Shown here: piece after piece, positions 26,109 through 34,583 of the stretch | Layout of the letters: the number at the start of each line of letters is the position of its first letter | Numbering within the stretch: position 1 is the stretch's first letter | From: Bradyrhizobium sp. AZCC 1693 | GTDB lineage: Bacteria; Pseudomonadota; Alphaproteobacteria; Rhizobiales; Xanthobacteraceae | Direction: 5' to 3' | DNA: 64,000 nucleotides | NCBI RefSeq assembly: GCF_036924745.1 | Contig: NZ_JAZHSD010000001.1 | Coordinates: 4,650,001 to 4,714,000 of the forward strand | Position numbers and translations under genes: made by a program | The notes under the pieces: generated by a model | Seen by the model: only the letters and a program-made list of their open reading frames with translations | What the model was told of the DNA's origin: nothing | Databases searched by the model: none

Positions 26109-26828
26109 ATGGCTCCCCCGAACTCCGCCTCCCGCCGCGCAGCCCCGCGTTCCACAGGCGGGCTCGATCGCGATCGCCAGGCCGCGCCGCAGGTGTTCGA
26201 GCGCCTGCGCAGCATGATCATTTCGCTGGAGCTGCCGCCGGGATCGCCGCTGTCGCGCGCCGCATTGGCAGGCCAGTTCGGCGTCAGCTCGACGCCGATC
26301 CGCGATGCGCTGATGCGGCTCGAGGAGGAAGGCCTCGTCGACGTCTTCCCGCAACATGCCACCGTGGTCAGCCGGGTCGACGTACGGCTGGCGCAGCAGG
26401 CGCATTTCCTGCGGCAGGCGGTCGAACTCGAAATCGTGCGCGGGCTCGCGATCCAGCATGACGAAACGCTCGTCGCCGAGCTTCACGCGACGATTGCCCT
26501 CCAGCAGCAATACGCCAAGGCCGGCGATTTCGAAAAATTCATGGCCGCCGATAACGAGTTCCACAGCCAGCTCTACACGGCTGCCGACAAGCAGGACATC
26601 TGGGCGCTGGTGCGCAGCCGCAGCGGGCATATCGACCGGCTGCGCCGGATGCATCTGCCCTCGCCGGGCAAGGCGCAGGATATCGTGCGGCATCACAGAT
26701 TGATCGCAAAAGCAATCGATGCGGGGGAACCCGACGAGGCGCAGAAGCATCTGCGCACACATCTGTCGGGCACGCTCAGCGAACTCGCCCGGATTCGATC
26801 GCGATATCCGGAATATCTCAGCAACTGA
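26109..26828 (+). CDS. GntR-family transcriptional regulator, FadR/FCD subfamily
   Basis: A 239-residue regulator. ATG 26109 gives a short basic N-terminus and then the winged-helix DNA-binding domain: QVFERLRSMIISLELPPGSPLSRAALAGQFGVSSTPIRDALMRLEEEGLVDVFPQHATVVSRV. The FCD ligand-binding domain follows with its metal-site pattern (DNEFHSQLYTAA, HIDRLRRMHLPSPGKAQDIVRHHRLIAKAI, AQKHLRTHLSGT). It is divergent from the transporter/dehydratase operon and shares one intergenic region holding a palindrome, so it most likely senses the sugar acid or its breakdown product and controls that operon. Confidence 0.9.
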   Translation: MAPPNSASRRAAPRSTGGLDRDRQAAPQVFERLRSMIISLELPPGSPLSRAALAGQFGVSSTPIRDALMRLEEEGLVDVFPQHATVVSRVDVRLAQQAHFLRQAVELEIVRGLAIQHDETLVAELHATIALQQQYAKAGDFEKFMAADNEFHSQLYTAADKQDIWALVRSRSGHIDRLRRMHLPSPGKAQDIVRHHRLIAKAIDAGEPDEAQKHLRTHLSGTLSELARIRSRYPEYLSN

Positions 26829-27033
26829 TCCTTGCCCTTGGGCCTCGCGCTGCAGGCGCAGGGCTTCGTATTTGTCTGCCCGGCAACAGGCGGATAACTG
26901 CGTTTTTATCCAGCTTTTTGACGGCTAACCGGAGCGTTCGTAGCGGCGAAGCAGTTGCAGCAACACGACGATTCGGCGAAACTCGCAACCTGCCGTTGAC
27001 CTGATTCCAGCGGGGCCCGGAGAACTTTTTACT

Positions 27034-27459
27034 TTGGCAAGAATACTGATCGTGGATGACGATGGGGCGGTCCAGATGACGGTCCGCCTGTTGCTGGAGC
27101 GCGCCGGCCATAGCGTGGTCGCTGCCGATGACGGCCGAAAGGGCCTGGCGCTGTGCCAAACCGGGAATTTCGATCTGTTGTTCCTCGACATCTTCATGCC
27201 GGGAATGGACGGATTTGAAGCCATGCGGATGGTTCGCCAGCAGCAACCGCAGCTTCCGATCATCGTCATCTCCGGCCGGCCGATCTCGTCGGACGCCGAC
27301 ACGACCCCGGACTTCCTGACCATGGCGACCAAGCTCGGAGCGATCTCCAGCCTGCAGAAACCGTTCCGGCCAGCCGACCTCCTGGCAGCCGTCGCGGGCT
27401 GCCTGGAAGCCGCTGAACGCGGCCCGCCATCGCGCGGCGGTGTTGCTTCCTCCCCGTAA
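27034..27459 (+). CDS. Single-domain response regulator (TTG start)
   Basis: A 141-residue receiver domain with no output domain. The start is TTG 27034 with GGAGA upstream; no ATG fits before the first strand ARILIVDDD. The phosphoacceptor Asp is in DLLFLDIFMPGMDGFE, the Thr/Ser position is IVISGRP and the Lys is LQKPFRP. An insertion with PDFLTMATKLGA lies in the alpha-4 region and is shared with the regulator at 40650. The stop overlaps the next ATG (TAATG), which suggests coupling to the hybrid kinase downstream; it probably exchanges phosphate with that kinase. Confidence 0.85.
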   Translation: MARILIVDDDGAVQMTVRLLLERAGHSVVAADDGRKGLALCQTGNFDLLFLDIFMPGMDGFEAMRMVRQQQPQLPIIVISGRPISSDADTTPDFLTMATKLGAISSLQKPFRPADLLAAVAGCLEAAERGPPSRGGVASSP

Positions 27460-27524
27460 TGCGCCATAGCATCCGATTTGCCCGGCAGTTCGCCGGGCCG
27501 GAGCGGAGGGCGAGCGAACCCAAC

Positions 27525-30500
27525 ATGACGCTCACAACCAGGCTTTCCATCGCGATGATTGCGTTGGTCGCGGTCGCGGTTTCCGCGGTCGGATGGCTGA
27601 ACTATCGCAACCTGGAACAGGCGCTCCTGCTGCGCGCCCGCGACCGCATCGAGACTCATTCGCGGCAGCTCGCGACCGACCTCGAATACTACGCGGCGAG
27701 CGCAACCGGAGACGTCACGGGCTTTCGTTCCGCAGTAGGGCTGCAGGGATTGATCCGCGCCCGCAGCGCCGGGGGCATCGATCCGGTCGATGGCGTCTCC
27801 GAAAAGACCTGGCGCGACCGGATTGCATCACGTTTCGCGGCCGAACTCGAAGCCAAGCCCATCTACGCGATGTTTCGGATCATAGGCCTTGATGATGATG
27901 GCCGTGAGCTTGTCCGCGTCGATCGCGCGGGACCGAACGACACGGTTCGGATCGTTCCCGAAGAGGGATTGCAGAAGAGAAGCAATCGCAGCTACTTCCC
28001 GGAAACGATCCGGCTAGGCCCCGGACAGATCTACGTCTCGTCGCTCGATCTGGGTCGCCGGAACGGACTGATCGAGGAGGTGCACAGGCCGACGCTCCGC
28101 ATCGCGACGCCGATATTCGCAGACGACGGCAAACGGTTCGGCATTTTCATGATCAATCTCGACATGCGGCGCGCGTTCGAGCGCGTGCGGTCGTCGGTGT
28201 TGCCTGGCGAGACCATATACGTCGTCAACAAGCAGGGCGACTATCTCATTCACCCGGATCGGTCGCGCGAGTTCGGCGCGTTGCTCGGCAAGCCGAACAA
28301 CTGGAAAGCCGATTTCCCGCATCTGGCGTCGCAGGCCGGAACCACGCAAGTCAGCGCGGACATAGTTCCGGATCAAGCCGCACGGCCGGGCGGAATAGCC
28401 CTCGCGCCTGCCCTGCTGGCCGGCGTCGAATGGGTTGGCGTGGTCGAAACCGCCCCTAACGCGGTCATCATGGCGCCGGCCGCGAGCATCCGAAATACTT
28501 CCCTTCTCGTTGGTGGGATCGCGGTGTTGTGCGCGGCAGTGCTGGCCCTGCTGATCGCGAGGTCGCTGACCCACCCGATCGTGCAGTTAACCGAAGCCGT
28601 GCAGGGAGTGGCCAGTAACAAGAAGATTGCGATTCCGGTCGAAGCACGCGGCGAGACCGGCGTACTGGCACGCGCGTTTGCGCAAGCAATCGGCGAAGTG
28701 AACGCAAAGACCGCCGCGCTCCAGCAAGAGGTACAGGAGCATCGCCGCACCGTAGCGGCGCGCGACCATCATGCCGAGCGGGAGCGGCTGTTCAGCGCGG
28801 CGGTCGAATCCTCCAACGACGCCATCATCACGACGTCGCTCGACGGCACCATCACCGGCTGGAACTCGGCGGCGGAGCGGCTGTTCGGCTACAGCGCGGC
28901 GGAAGCCACGGGCGAGAACATCACGCTGCTTGTACCCGAAGACCGGCTGCCGGAGCTGCAGGACGCGCTGCGCCGGATCGGCTGGGGCGAAAGCATCGAA
29001 GCCAGTGAAACAGTGCGGCTGCGAAAAGGTGGAGGGCGGATCGAAGTTGCGCTCAGCATCTCCCCGATCAAGTCCCCCTCAGGCGCGACCATCGGCATCT
29101 CGAAGGTGGCGCGCGACATCACCGAAACCAACAAGACCCGGCAGGTGCTGCGTCGGCAGACCGAAGAGCTTCGCCGCATCTTCGAGACCTCGCAGGATCT
29201 GATCATGGTGATGGATGCCAGAGGATTTCTGGTTCAGATCAGCCCGAGCAGCGAGGCCATATTGGGCTACCGGCCGGAGGAAATGATCGGCCGCAGCGGC
29301 GAGGACTTCATTCATCCCGACCATCTCGAGACCTCACGCAAGGAAATGCGCGCGGCACGGCGCGGGCAGCGCCCGAAGATGTCCGACACGCGCTGCATCC
29401 ACAAGAACGGGCGAGAGGTGTGGCTGTCATGGCTCGGAACATGGTCCGAGCCGGCCAGGCGCTTCTTCTTCGTCGGCCGCGACATGACCGAGAGCCGGCT
29501 GGCGCAGGAGGCGCTGCGCGAAAGCGAACGACTGGCGCGCGGCATCGTCGACACGGCGCTCGATGCCTTCGTCCAGATCGACGAGAAGGGCTTCATCCGG
29601 GACTGGAATGCGCAGGCGGAAAATATCTTTGGATGGTCGCGCGATGAAGCGCTAGGGAAGAACGTGTTCGAACTGATGGGCCAGCCGGACGGGCATGGCC
29701 CTCTCAAGAAAGCCCTGCAGTCCTTCCTGCTTTCCGGCAACGAGGCGGTCCGCCAGCCCCGCCGTGAGCTCGAGATAAGGCGACGGGACGGAAAGAAGAT
29801 CACTGCGGAGCTGAGCATCGCCGCGCTGAGAACGCGCGGTGGCTTCGTGTTCAACGGATTCGTCCGCGATCTCACCGACAAGATCGCCGCCGAGGAGCGG
29901 ATCAGGCAGGCCGAGAAGATGGAGGCGATGGGCCAGCTCACCGGCGGCATCGCGCACGACTTCAACAACATTCTCACCGTGATCACGGGAACGATCGAAA
30001 TCCTGGCCGACGCCGTCAAGGGCGAGCCGCAACTCGCCGCCATCACGCGAATGATTGACGAGGCGGCGTCGCGCGGCGCCGACCTCACCCAGCACCTGCT
30101 CGCATTCGCGCGCAAGCAGCCGCTCGAGCCGAAGGTAACCGACGTCAACACGCTGATCATCGACACCGCGAAACTGCTGCAGCGGACGCTCGGCGAGCAT
30201 GTCGAGATCGAATCCGTGTTCGAAGACGAGACCTGTCCGGCGATCGTCGACCCCAATCAACTCGCCACCGCGATCCTCAACCTGGCCCTCAACGCCCGCG
30301 ACGCCATGCCGGATGGCGGCAAGCTGATCATCGAAACCGGCTTCGTCATTCTCGATGACAATTATGCGAGGATGCACAGCGACGTCCGGCCCGGCCGCTA
30401 CGCCATGATCGGGGTGAGCGATACCGGGGCCGGCATCCCGGCAGCGATGCTCGACAAGGTATTCAATCCGTTCTTCACCTCAAAAGGCCCCGGCAAGGGC

Positions 30501-31031
30501 ACCGGCCTCGGACTGAGCATGGTGTACGGCTTTATCAAGCAATCGGCCGGCCACATCATGATCTACAGCGAGGAGGGCCATGGCACGACGATCAAGATGT
30601 ACCTGCCGCCGGCCACGGGCACCTTGCCGGCGGCCGAGCCGGCACTGGCGCAGGCCGTCGAAGGCGGTCGCGAAACGATTCTGGTGGTGGAGGACGACAA
30701 GCTGGTGCGCGACTATGTGCTGGCGCAACTGCATTCACTCGGTTACGTCACGCTGGACGCGGCGAACGCAACCGAAGCCCTCGCGCTCGTCCGTATCGGC
30801 CATGCGTTCGACCTGCTGTTCACCGACGTGATCATGCCCGGCATAAACGGCCGCCAGCTCGCCGACGAGATCGCGAAGGTCAAGCCCGGGTTGAGGGTAC
30901 TGTTCACCTCGGGCTATACCGAGAATGCCATCATTCATCACGGCCGGCTCGACGAAGGCGTATTGCTGCTCGCCAAGCCCTACCGGAAATCGGATATGGC
31001 GATCATGATTCGCAAAGCGCTCGCCGACTGA
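27525..31031 (+). CDS. Large hybrid sensor histidine kinase (Cache-HAMP-PAS3-HisKA-HATPase-REC)
   Basis: A protein of 1,168 residues from ATG 27525, or 1,190 if the overlapping ATG 27459 is used. A first transmembrane helix (TRLSIAMIALVAVAVSAVGWL) and a second near base 28500 enclose a periplasmic dCache-like sensor. A HAMP segment and three PAS domains follow (starts near EVRERLFSAAVESSNDAI-like, TEELRRIFETSQDLI and ARGIVDTALDAFVQID). The HisKA block MEAMGQLTGGIAHDFNNIL holds the phospho-His. HATPase motifs are LNLALNARDAMP, SDTGAGIP and GKGTGLGLSMVYGFI. A C-terminal receiver has Asp in LLFTDVIMPG and Lys in LAKPYRK. The internal receiver plus the upstream stand-alone receiver suggest a branched phosphorelay. 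The signal is unknown. Confidence 0.9.
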   Translation: MTLTTRLSIAMIALVAVAVSAVGWLNYRNLEQALLLRARDRIETHSRQLATDLEYYAASATGDVTGFRSAVGLQGLIRARSAGGIDPVDGVSEKTWRDRIASRFAAELEAKPIYAMFRIIGLDDDGRELVRVDRAGPNDTVRIVPEEGLQKRSNRSYFPETIRLGPGQIYVSSLDLGRRNGLIEEVHRPTLRIATPIFADDGKRFGIFMINLDMRRAFERVRSSVLPGETIYVVNKQGDYLIHPDRSREFGALLGKPNNWKADFPHLASQAGTTQVSADIVPDQAARPGGIALAPALLAGVEWVGVVETAPNAVIMAPAASIRNTSLLVGGIAVLCAAVLALLIARSLTHPIVQLTEAVQGVASNKKIAIPVEARGETGVLARAFAQAIGEVNAKTAALQQEVQEHRRTVAARDHHAERERLFSAAVESSNDAIITTSLDGTITGWNSAAERLFGYSAAEATGENITLLVPEDRLPELQDALRRIGWGESIEASETVRLRKGGGRIEVALSISPIKSPSGATIGISKVARDITETNKTRQVLRRQTEELRRIFETSQDLIMVMDARGFLVQISPSSEAILGYRPEEMIGRSGEDFIHPDHLETSRKEMRAARRGQRPKMSDTRCIHKNGREVWLSWLGTWSEPARRFFFVGRDMTESRLAQEALRESERLARGIVDTALDAFVQIDEKGFIRDWNAQAENIFGWSRDEALGKNVFELMGQPDGHGPLKKALQSFLLSGNEAVRQPRRELEIRRRDGKKITAELSIAALRTRGGFVFNGFVRDLTDKIAAEERIRQAEKMEAMGQLTGGIAHDFNNILTVITGTIEILADAVKGEPQLAAITRMIDEAASRGADLTQHLLAFARKQPLEPKVTDVNTLIIDTAKLLQRTLGEHVEIESVFEDETCPAIVDPNQLATAILNLALNARDAMPDGGKLIIETGFVILDDNYARMHSDVRPGRYAMIGVSDTGAGIPAAMLDKVFNPFFTSKGPGKGTGLGLSMVYGFIKQSAGHIMIYSEEGHGTTIKMYLPPATGTLPAAEPALAQAVEGGRETILVVEDDKLVRDYVLAQLHSLGYVTLDAANATEALALVRIGHAFDLLFTDVIMPGINGRQLADEIAKVKPGLRVLFTSGYTENAIIHHGRLDEGVLLLAKPYRKSDMAIMIRKALAD

Positions 31032-31103
31032 ACGCCGCGGAGCGCGCATCCAGCGCCGCGGCTGTCCCCGATCAGGCCCGTGTGCCTGCGATCAGAACCA
31101 TAA

Positions 31104-31745
31104 TCAGATTTGGCCCTGACGCTGGGTGGTCATTACGATCCGGACAAGGTCGGCCGCATTCCGCGCGCCGAGCTTCTTCATGATATTGGCGCGGTGATCC
31201 TCGATCGTGCGCGGGCTGATTCCGAGATGCCGTCCCGCTTCCTTGTTGGAAGCGCCGGCGGTGAACTGTTCCAGCACCTCGCGTTCGCGCCGCGTGAGCG
31301 GTTCGCGTCCCGGAAAATGCAGGGTCGCGATTCGAGATGCCGAATTCTCCGCCTGCCGGCGAGCATAGGCCTCGATCGCCTCATCGAGCCGCGCCACGAT
31401 TTCGCTGCCGCGAAACGGCTTTTCGATGAAGTCCAGCGCGCCGTTCTTGATGGCGCTGACCGCCATGGCGATGTCGCCCTGCCCGGAGATCATGAAGATC
31501 GGCGCAGGGTAATCCTCACCATGCAGCTCTCTCAGAATATCGAGACCGGACTTACCGGGGATATGCACATCGAGCAGGATGCAGGCTGGCGTCCGCGTTC
31601 GCGCAATCGCCAGCAGGGCGGCGCCATCGGCGAAACAGATGACCTGATAGCCGCCTGCCGTCAGGACCATCGATAGCGTGTCGCGAACGGCAGGGTCGTC
31701 GTCGACGACGAAGATCTCCCCACGGGAGGGGACTTTCTCAGCCAT
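31104..31745 (-). CDS. FixJ-type response regulator (receiver plus LuxR HTH)
   Basis: A 213-residue regulator from ATG 31745; an upstream in-frame ATG at 31832 would add 29 residues of low-quality sequence. The receiver has acidic residues FVVDDDPAV, the phospho-Asp in CILLDVHIPGKSGLD and Lys in FIEKPFRG. A LuxR/FixJ HTH follows: LTRREREVLEQFTAGASNKEAGRHLGISPRTIEDHRANIMKKLGARNAADLVRI. It is convergent with the hybrid kinase at 27525 and could be its output, but FixJ-like proteins are many in this group, so the partner is inference. Confidence 0.9.
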   Translation of the reverse strand: MAEKVPSRGEIFVVDDDPAVRDTLSMVLTAGGYQVICFADGAALLAIARTRTPACILLDVHIPGKSGLDILRELHGEDYPAPIFMISGQGDIAMAVSAIKNGALDFIEKPFRGSEIVARLDEAIEAYARRQAENSASRIATLHFPGREPLTRREREVLEQFTAGASNKEAGRHLGISPRTIEDHRANIMKKLGARNAADLVRIVMTTQRQGQI

Positions 31746-31887
31746 GTTCCATCGTCCATGCGTGGTTGAATGTGACTCACACTCGGATAACGGTATCGAA
31801 CTCCATACCGGACCGTATTTGTACGGGACCACAGCTTAACGCACAAGTAGCAACGCACCCCTAAAAAAGTAACTAAGAAGTGCAACC

Positions 31888-32205
31888 ATGCGGAATGCAG
31901 CAGGCGACGGCGTCGCGCAGGCGCCCCTCGGCCAGGATGACGCCTACCGCGCCGTGATTTCGGACCTCCAGAACAGCCTGCGGACGATCGCAAGGGAAAC
32001 TTCGCCGGAAACTTCGCCCGGCAGCCCCGAGAGTTCCACCAACATCATCGTGCTCGACGACGTGTCTCCTCGCTACATGAAGGCTGCCGCCGCATTGCAG
32101 GCCTGCGGCATCAATCTTGGCATTGCCCTGCGCTCTCTGCTGGATCCCGGCGATAGCGATCCATGCGCCTCAAGCCCGCCGGCACTTTCGGTCATCGGGG
32201 CGTAA
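31888..32205 (+). CDS. Small hypothetical protein
   Basis: An open frame of 105 residues, divergent from the FixJ-type gene, with a modest TAAGAAG purine run upstream of the ATG. It is rich in Ala, Ser and Asp; the stretch STNIIVLDDVSPRYMKAAAALQACGINLGIALRSLLD looks like a real helical/strand segment. No domain is recognised. Base use at third positions is similar to neighbours. It may be a genuine small gene or chance. Confidence 0.4.
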   Translation: MRNAAGDGVAQAPLGQDDAYRAVISDLQNSLRTIARETSPETSPGSPESSTNIIVLDDVSPRYMKAAAALQACGINLGIALRSLLDPGDSDPCASSPPALSVIGA

Positions 32206-32389
32206 GCCCGACACGGCACCGCCATGCTGGAGCGCACCATGTCCCTCCGCCGCAAACTTTCACCCGGATTTTCTCGCGCCGGTAACTACCTGCTGCGATC
32301 GCCGGGCGCAAACGCGTTCCGCGTTTGTCGCGACGGAAAACCGGGAACCCACTTTGCGCTAACGCGGCCGTGCGGGTCCGGATTCTGCT

Positions 32390-32713
32390 CTAATGCATCG
32401 CCTCTTCAGCCTTTGACGAGGCGCCCGACCGCTTCTTGGCGTGCTTGCCTCTCAGAAAGCGGATGTCCATTTCCGTGCCGTTGACGCGAACCAGCTCGCA
32501 GCGGCGATAGGCGAGGCCGGTCGACGACAGCAGCAGGAAGAACTCCTTGAGATTGAGGCCTTGAATGGAGCCTTCCACGGTCAGCGTGGCGTCGGTGTCC
32601 GAGATCGCGTTGAGCTGGCAGTCCCTGCGCCAGGTCCCGTCGATCGCCATGAGGCAGACGTCATAGCCCCGGCTGAACGTAACCCGCTCGGCGCCTTTGC
32701 CCTCCTCTGTCAT
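32390..32713 (-). CDS. PilZ-domain protein
   Basis: A 107-residue single-domain protein. The sequence RRDCQLNAISDTDATLTVEGSIQGLNLKEFFLLLSSTGLAYRRCELVRVNGTEMDIRFL has the PilZ barrel layout with a D/N-x-S-like turn and a final strand. The c-di-GMP-binding RxxxR motif is not clear, so binding is uncertain. It starts a few bases after the cheR stop on the same strand and so is the last gene of the chemotaxis operon. That suggests a role linking cyclic-di-GMP to motility or to receptor adaptation. Confidence 0.7.
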   Translation of the reverse strand: MTEEGKGAERVTFSRGYDVCLMAIDGTWRRDCQLNAISDTDATLTVEGSIQGLNLKEFFLLLSSTGLAYRRCELVRVNGTEMDIRFLRGKHAKKRSGASSKAEEAMH

Positions 32714-32716
32714 CGC

Positions 32717-33589
32717 TCACCGTCCCGCCATCGCCGCGATTTTTGGCATCGACGTTGCCGCCTGCGCAGACGCGGCACGCGCGCCGTTCGGCCGATAGAG
32801 ACCGCGCCTGTCCGGGAACGGCTTGAAGACATCCGTCAGGCCGACAACCGTTTCCGCCGCGCCCAGCACCAGGAAGCCATCGCCTTCCATCGCCTTGGCG
32901 AGACGGCCAAAGATATTGATCTTGGTGTCCTGATCGAAATAGATCAGGACGTTACGGCAGAAGATGACGTCAAAGGTGCCGAGCTGGGAGAAATCGTGCA
33001 GCAGGTTCAGTTGCCGGTGCTGAACCATGGCGCGCAGCTCCGGGCTGATCTGCCAGAGTTCGCCGTTCTGCTTGAAATATTTGACGAGCAGTTGAATCGG
33101 AAGGCCGCGCTGGACCTCGAACTGGCTGTAGACGCCCGACTTCGATTTCTCGAGCACTTCGGTGGACAGGTCGGTCGCGATGATTTCGACGCGCCATCCG
33201 GCAAGCGTCGCGCCCATTTCCTTCAGCGACATGGCAAGCGAATACGGCTCCTGGCCGGTCGAGCCGGCGGCGCACCATATTCTGATGCTCTTGCGACCGG
33301 CGCGCGCCTTCAACAACTCCGGCATGATCGTGTCGCGGAAGTGTTCGAACGGCACCTTGTCGCGGAAGAAGAAGGTTTCGTTGGTGGTCATGGCTTCGAC
33401 CACCTGGGCGATGATCGTTGACGATCCGCCCTTCATTTTCTGCACGAGTTCGCCGATGCCCGGCACACCGCATTTGCGCGACAGCGGAAGCAGGCGGCTT
33501 TCGATCAGATATTGCTTGTCTGCGGACAGGTCGAGACCGGAATGATCCTTCAGGAGCTTACGCAGATACTCATAGTCTGGCGGGGTCAC
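32717..33589 (-). CDS. cheR: Chemotaxis protein methyltransferase CheR
   Basis: A 290-residue S-adenosylmethionine-dependent methyltransferase that methylates Glu residues of chemoreceptors. The N-terminal CheR_N region (YEYLRKLLKDHSGLDLSADKQYLIESRL) leads to NETFFFRDKVPFEHF. The SAM-binding core has IRIWCAAGSTGQEPYSLAM, EIIATDLSTEVL and FDVIFCRNVLIYFDQDTK. It is full length for the family. It follows cheY with 30 bases between and precedes the PilZ gene. No cheB is seen in the same operon. Confidence 0.95.
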   Translation of the reverse strand: MTPPDYEYLRKLLKDHSGLDLSADKQYLIESRLLPLSRKCGVPGIGELVQKMKGGSSTIIAQVVEAMTTNETFFFRDKVPFEHFRDTIMPELLKARAGRKSIRIWCAAGSTGQEPYSLAMSLKEMGATLAGWRVEIIATDLSTEVLEKSKSGVYSQFEVQRGLPIQLLVKYFKQNGELWQISPELRAMVQHRQLNLLHDFSQLGTFDVIFCRNVLIYFDQDTKINIFGRLAKAMEGDGFLVLGAAETVVGLTDVFKPFPDRRGLYRPNGARAASAQAATSMPKIAAMAGR

Positions 33590-33619
33590 GGGGGCCTCTC
33601 AAGGGCAAGCGGATAAGAT

Positions 33620-34009
33620 TTAGACCGAGCTCTGTTCGTTAAGCGCGACCAGACCGACTTCCTGGAATTTTGCGGCGACGATGTCCTTGTCGAACGGCTT
33701 CATGATGTATTCGTTGGCGCCGGCATGCAGCGCACGCGAGATATGATCCATGCCGTTCTCGGTGGTGCAGAACACCACCTTGGGCGCATCGCCGCCGGGC
33801 AGGCGGCGCAGATGGCCGAGGAATTCGTAGCCGTCCATGACCGGCATGTTCCAGTCGAGCAAAACCGCCGTAGGCATGGCGCTCCTGCAGGCCTCGAGTG
33901 CCTGCTCACCGTCCTCGGCCTCGGTGATCTGGAAGTCCATATCTTCCAGGATACGGCGCGCGATCTTTCGCACGACGCTGGAGTCATCGACCACAAGACA
34001 GGTTTTCAT
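33620..34009 (-). CDS. cheY: CheY-like response regulator
   Basis: A 129-residue single receiver domain. The acidic pocket is LVVDDSSVVRK, the phospho-Asp lies in AVLLDWNMPVMDGYEF, the Thr position in VVFCTTEN and the Lys in YIMKPFDKD. It lies between cheW and cheR, so it is the likely motor- or phosphate-sink regulator phosphorylated by the CheA at 34584. A second CheY-like protein at 43119 shares the DWNM core. Confidence 0.92.
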   Translation of the reverse strand: MKTCLVVDDSSVVRKIARRILEDMDFQITEAEDGEQALEACRSAMPTAVLLDWNMPVMDGYEFLGHLRRLPGGDAPKVVFCTTENGMDHISRALHAGANEYIMKPFDKDIVAAKFQEVGLVALNEQSSV

Positions 34010-34037
34010 TTTGGGCTTCCTTGCTTGACGCGCGGCG

Positions 34038-34517
34038 CTACGCTGGGAGGGTTGTTTTCGGCACGATTTCGAGAACGCGATCGACGTCGAGGACGACCAT
34101 GAGCTGGCCGTCGAGACGGTGAACGCCGCCGGCCAGCTTGGCCATGCGGGGGTCGAGATTGACGGGGTTTTCCTCGCGGCCGTTGTCGTGAAGTTTCAAG
34201 ACCTCGCCGATCTGGTCGATCAAAAGGCCGTAGGACTCGCCGCGCAGATCGACGCCGACCGCCATCGGCGGCTTGCCGTCGTCGTTCTTCGGCAGGCCCA
34301 GGCGGGCGCGCATGTCGACCACGGTGACGATGCGGCCGCGCAGGTTGAGCACGCCGGCGATCTCGCTGGAGGCCAGCGGCACCCGCGTCAGCCGTTCCGG
34401 CATGAACACGTCCTGCACCCGCGAGATCGGCAGGCCGAACAATTGCCCGCCGATCACGGCGGTGACGTATTCGGCCACGGTGCCCTCGATGGTCTCGGTC
34501 TTGGTTGTCATGGTCAC
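34038..34517 (-). CDS. cheW: Chemotaxis coupling protein CheW
   Basis: A 159-residue CheW that bridges receptors and CheA. The beta-barrel blocks are EYVTAVIGGQLFGLPISRVQDVF, IAGVLNLRGRIVTVVDMRARLGL and YGLLIDQIGEVLKL, followed by KLAGGVHRLDGQLMVVLDVDRVL. The start at 34517 is taken; an ATG two codons later is equally possible. It sits between cheA and cheY on the same strand. Confidence 0.93.
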   Translation of the reverse strand: MTMTTKTETIEGTVAEYVTAVIGGQLFGLPISRVQDVFMPERLTRVPLASSEIAGVLNLRGRIVTVVDMRARLGLPKNDDGKPPMAVGVDLRGESYGLLIDQIGEVLKLHDNGREENPVNLDPRMAKLAGGVHRLDGQLMVVLDVDRVLEIVPKTTLPA

Positions 34518-34528
34518 TTACCTTGTTT

Positions 34529-34577
34529 GAGCATGATCTTTTCGGAAAACCGGTTCCCACTTTTCCGGATCATGCTC
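34529..34577. repeat. 49-bp palindromic repeat GAGCATGATC...GATCATGCTC
   Basis: The ends GAGCATGATC and GATCATGCTC are perfect inverted copies, with TTTTCGGAAAACCGG and CCACTTTTCCG between. It fills the gap between the cheA stop and the cheW start, so it is transcribed and would form a hairpin inside the che message. From general knowledge this short element is dispersed widely in Bradyrhizobiaceae genomes. Confidence 0.75.
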
Positions 34578-34583
34578 TATTCC

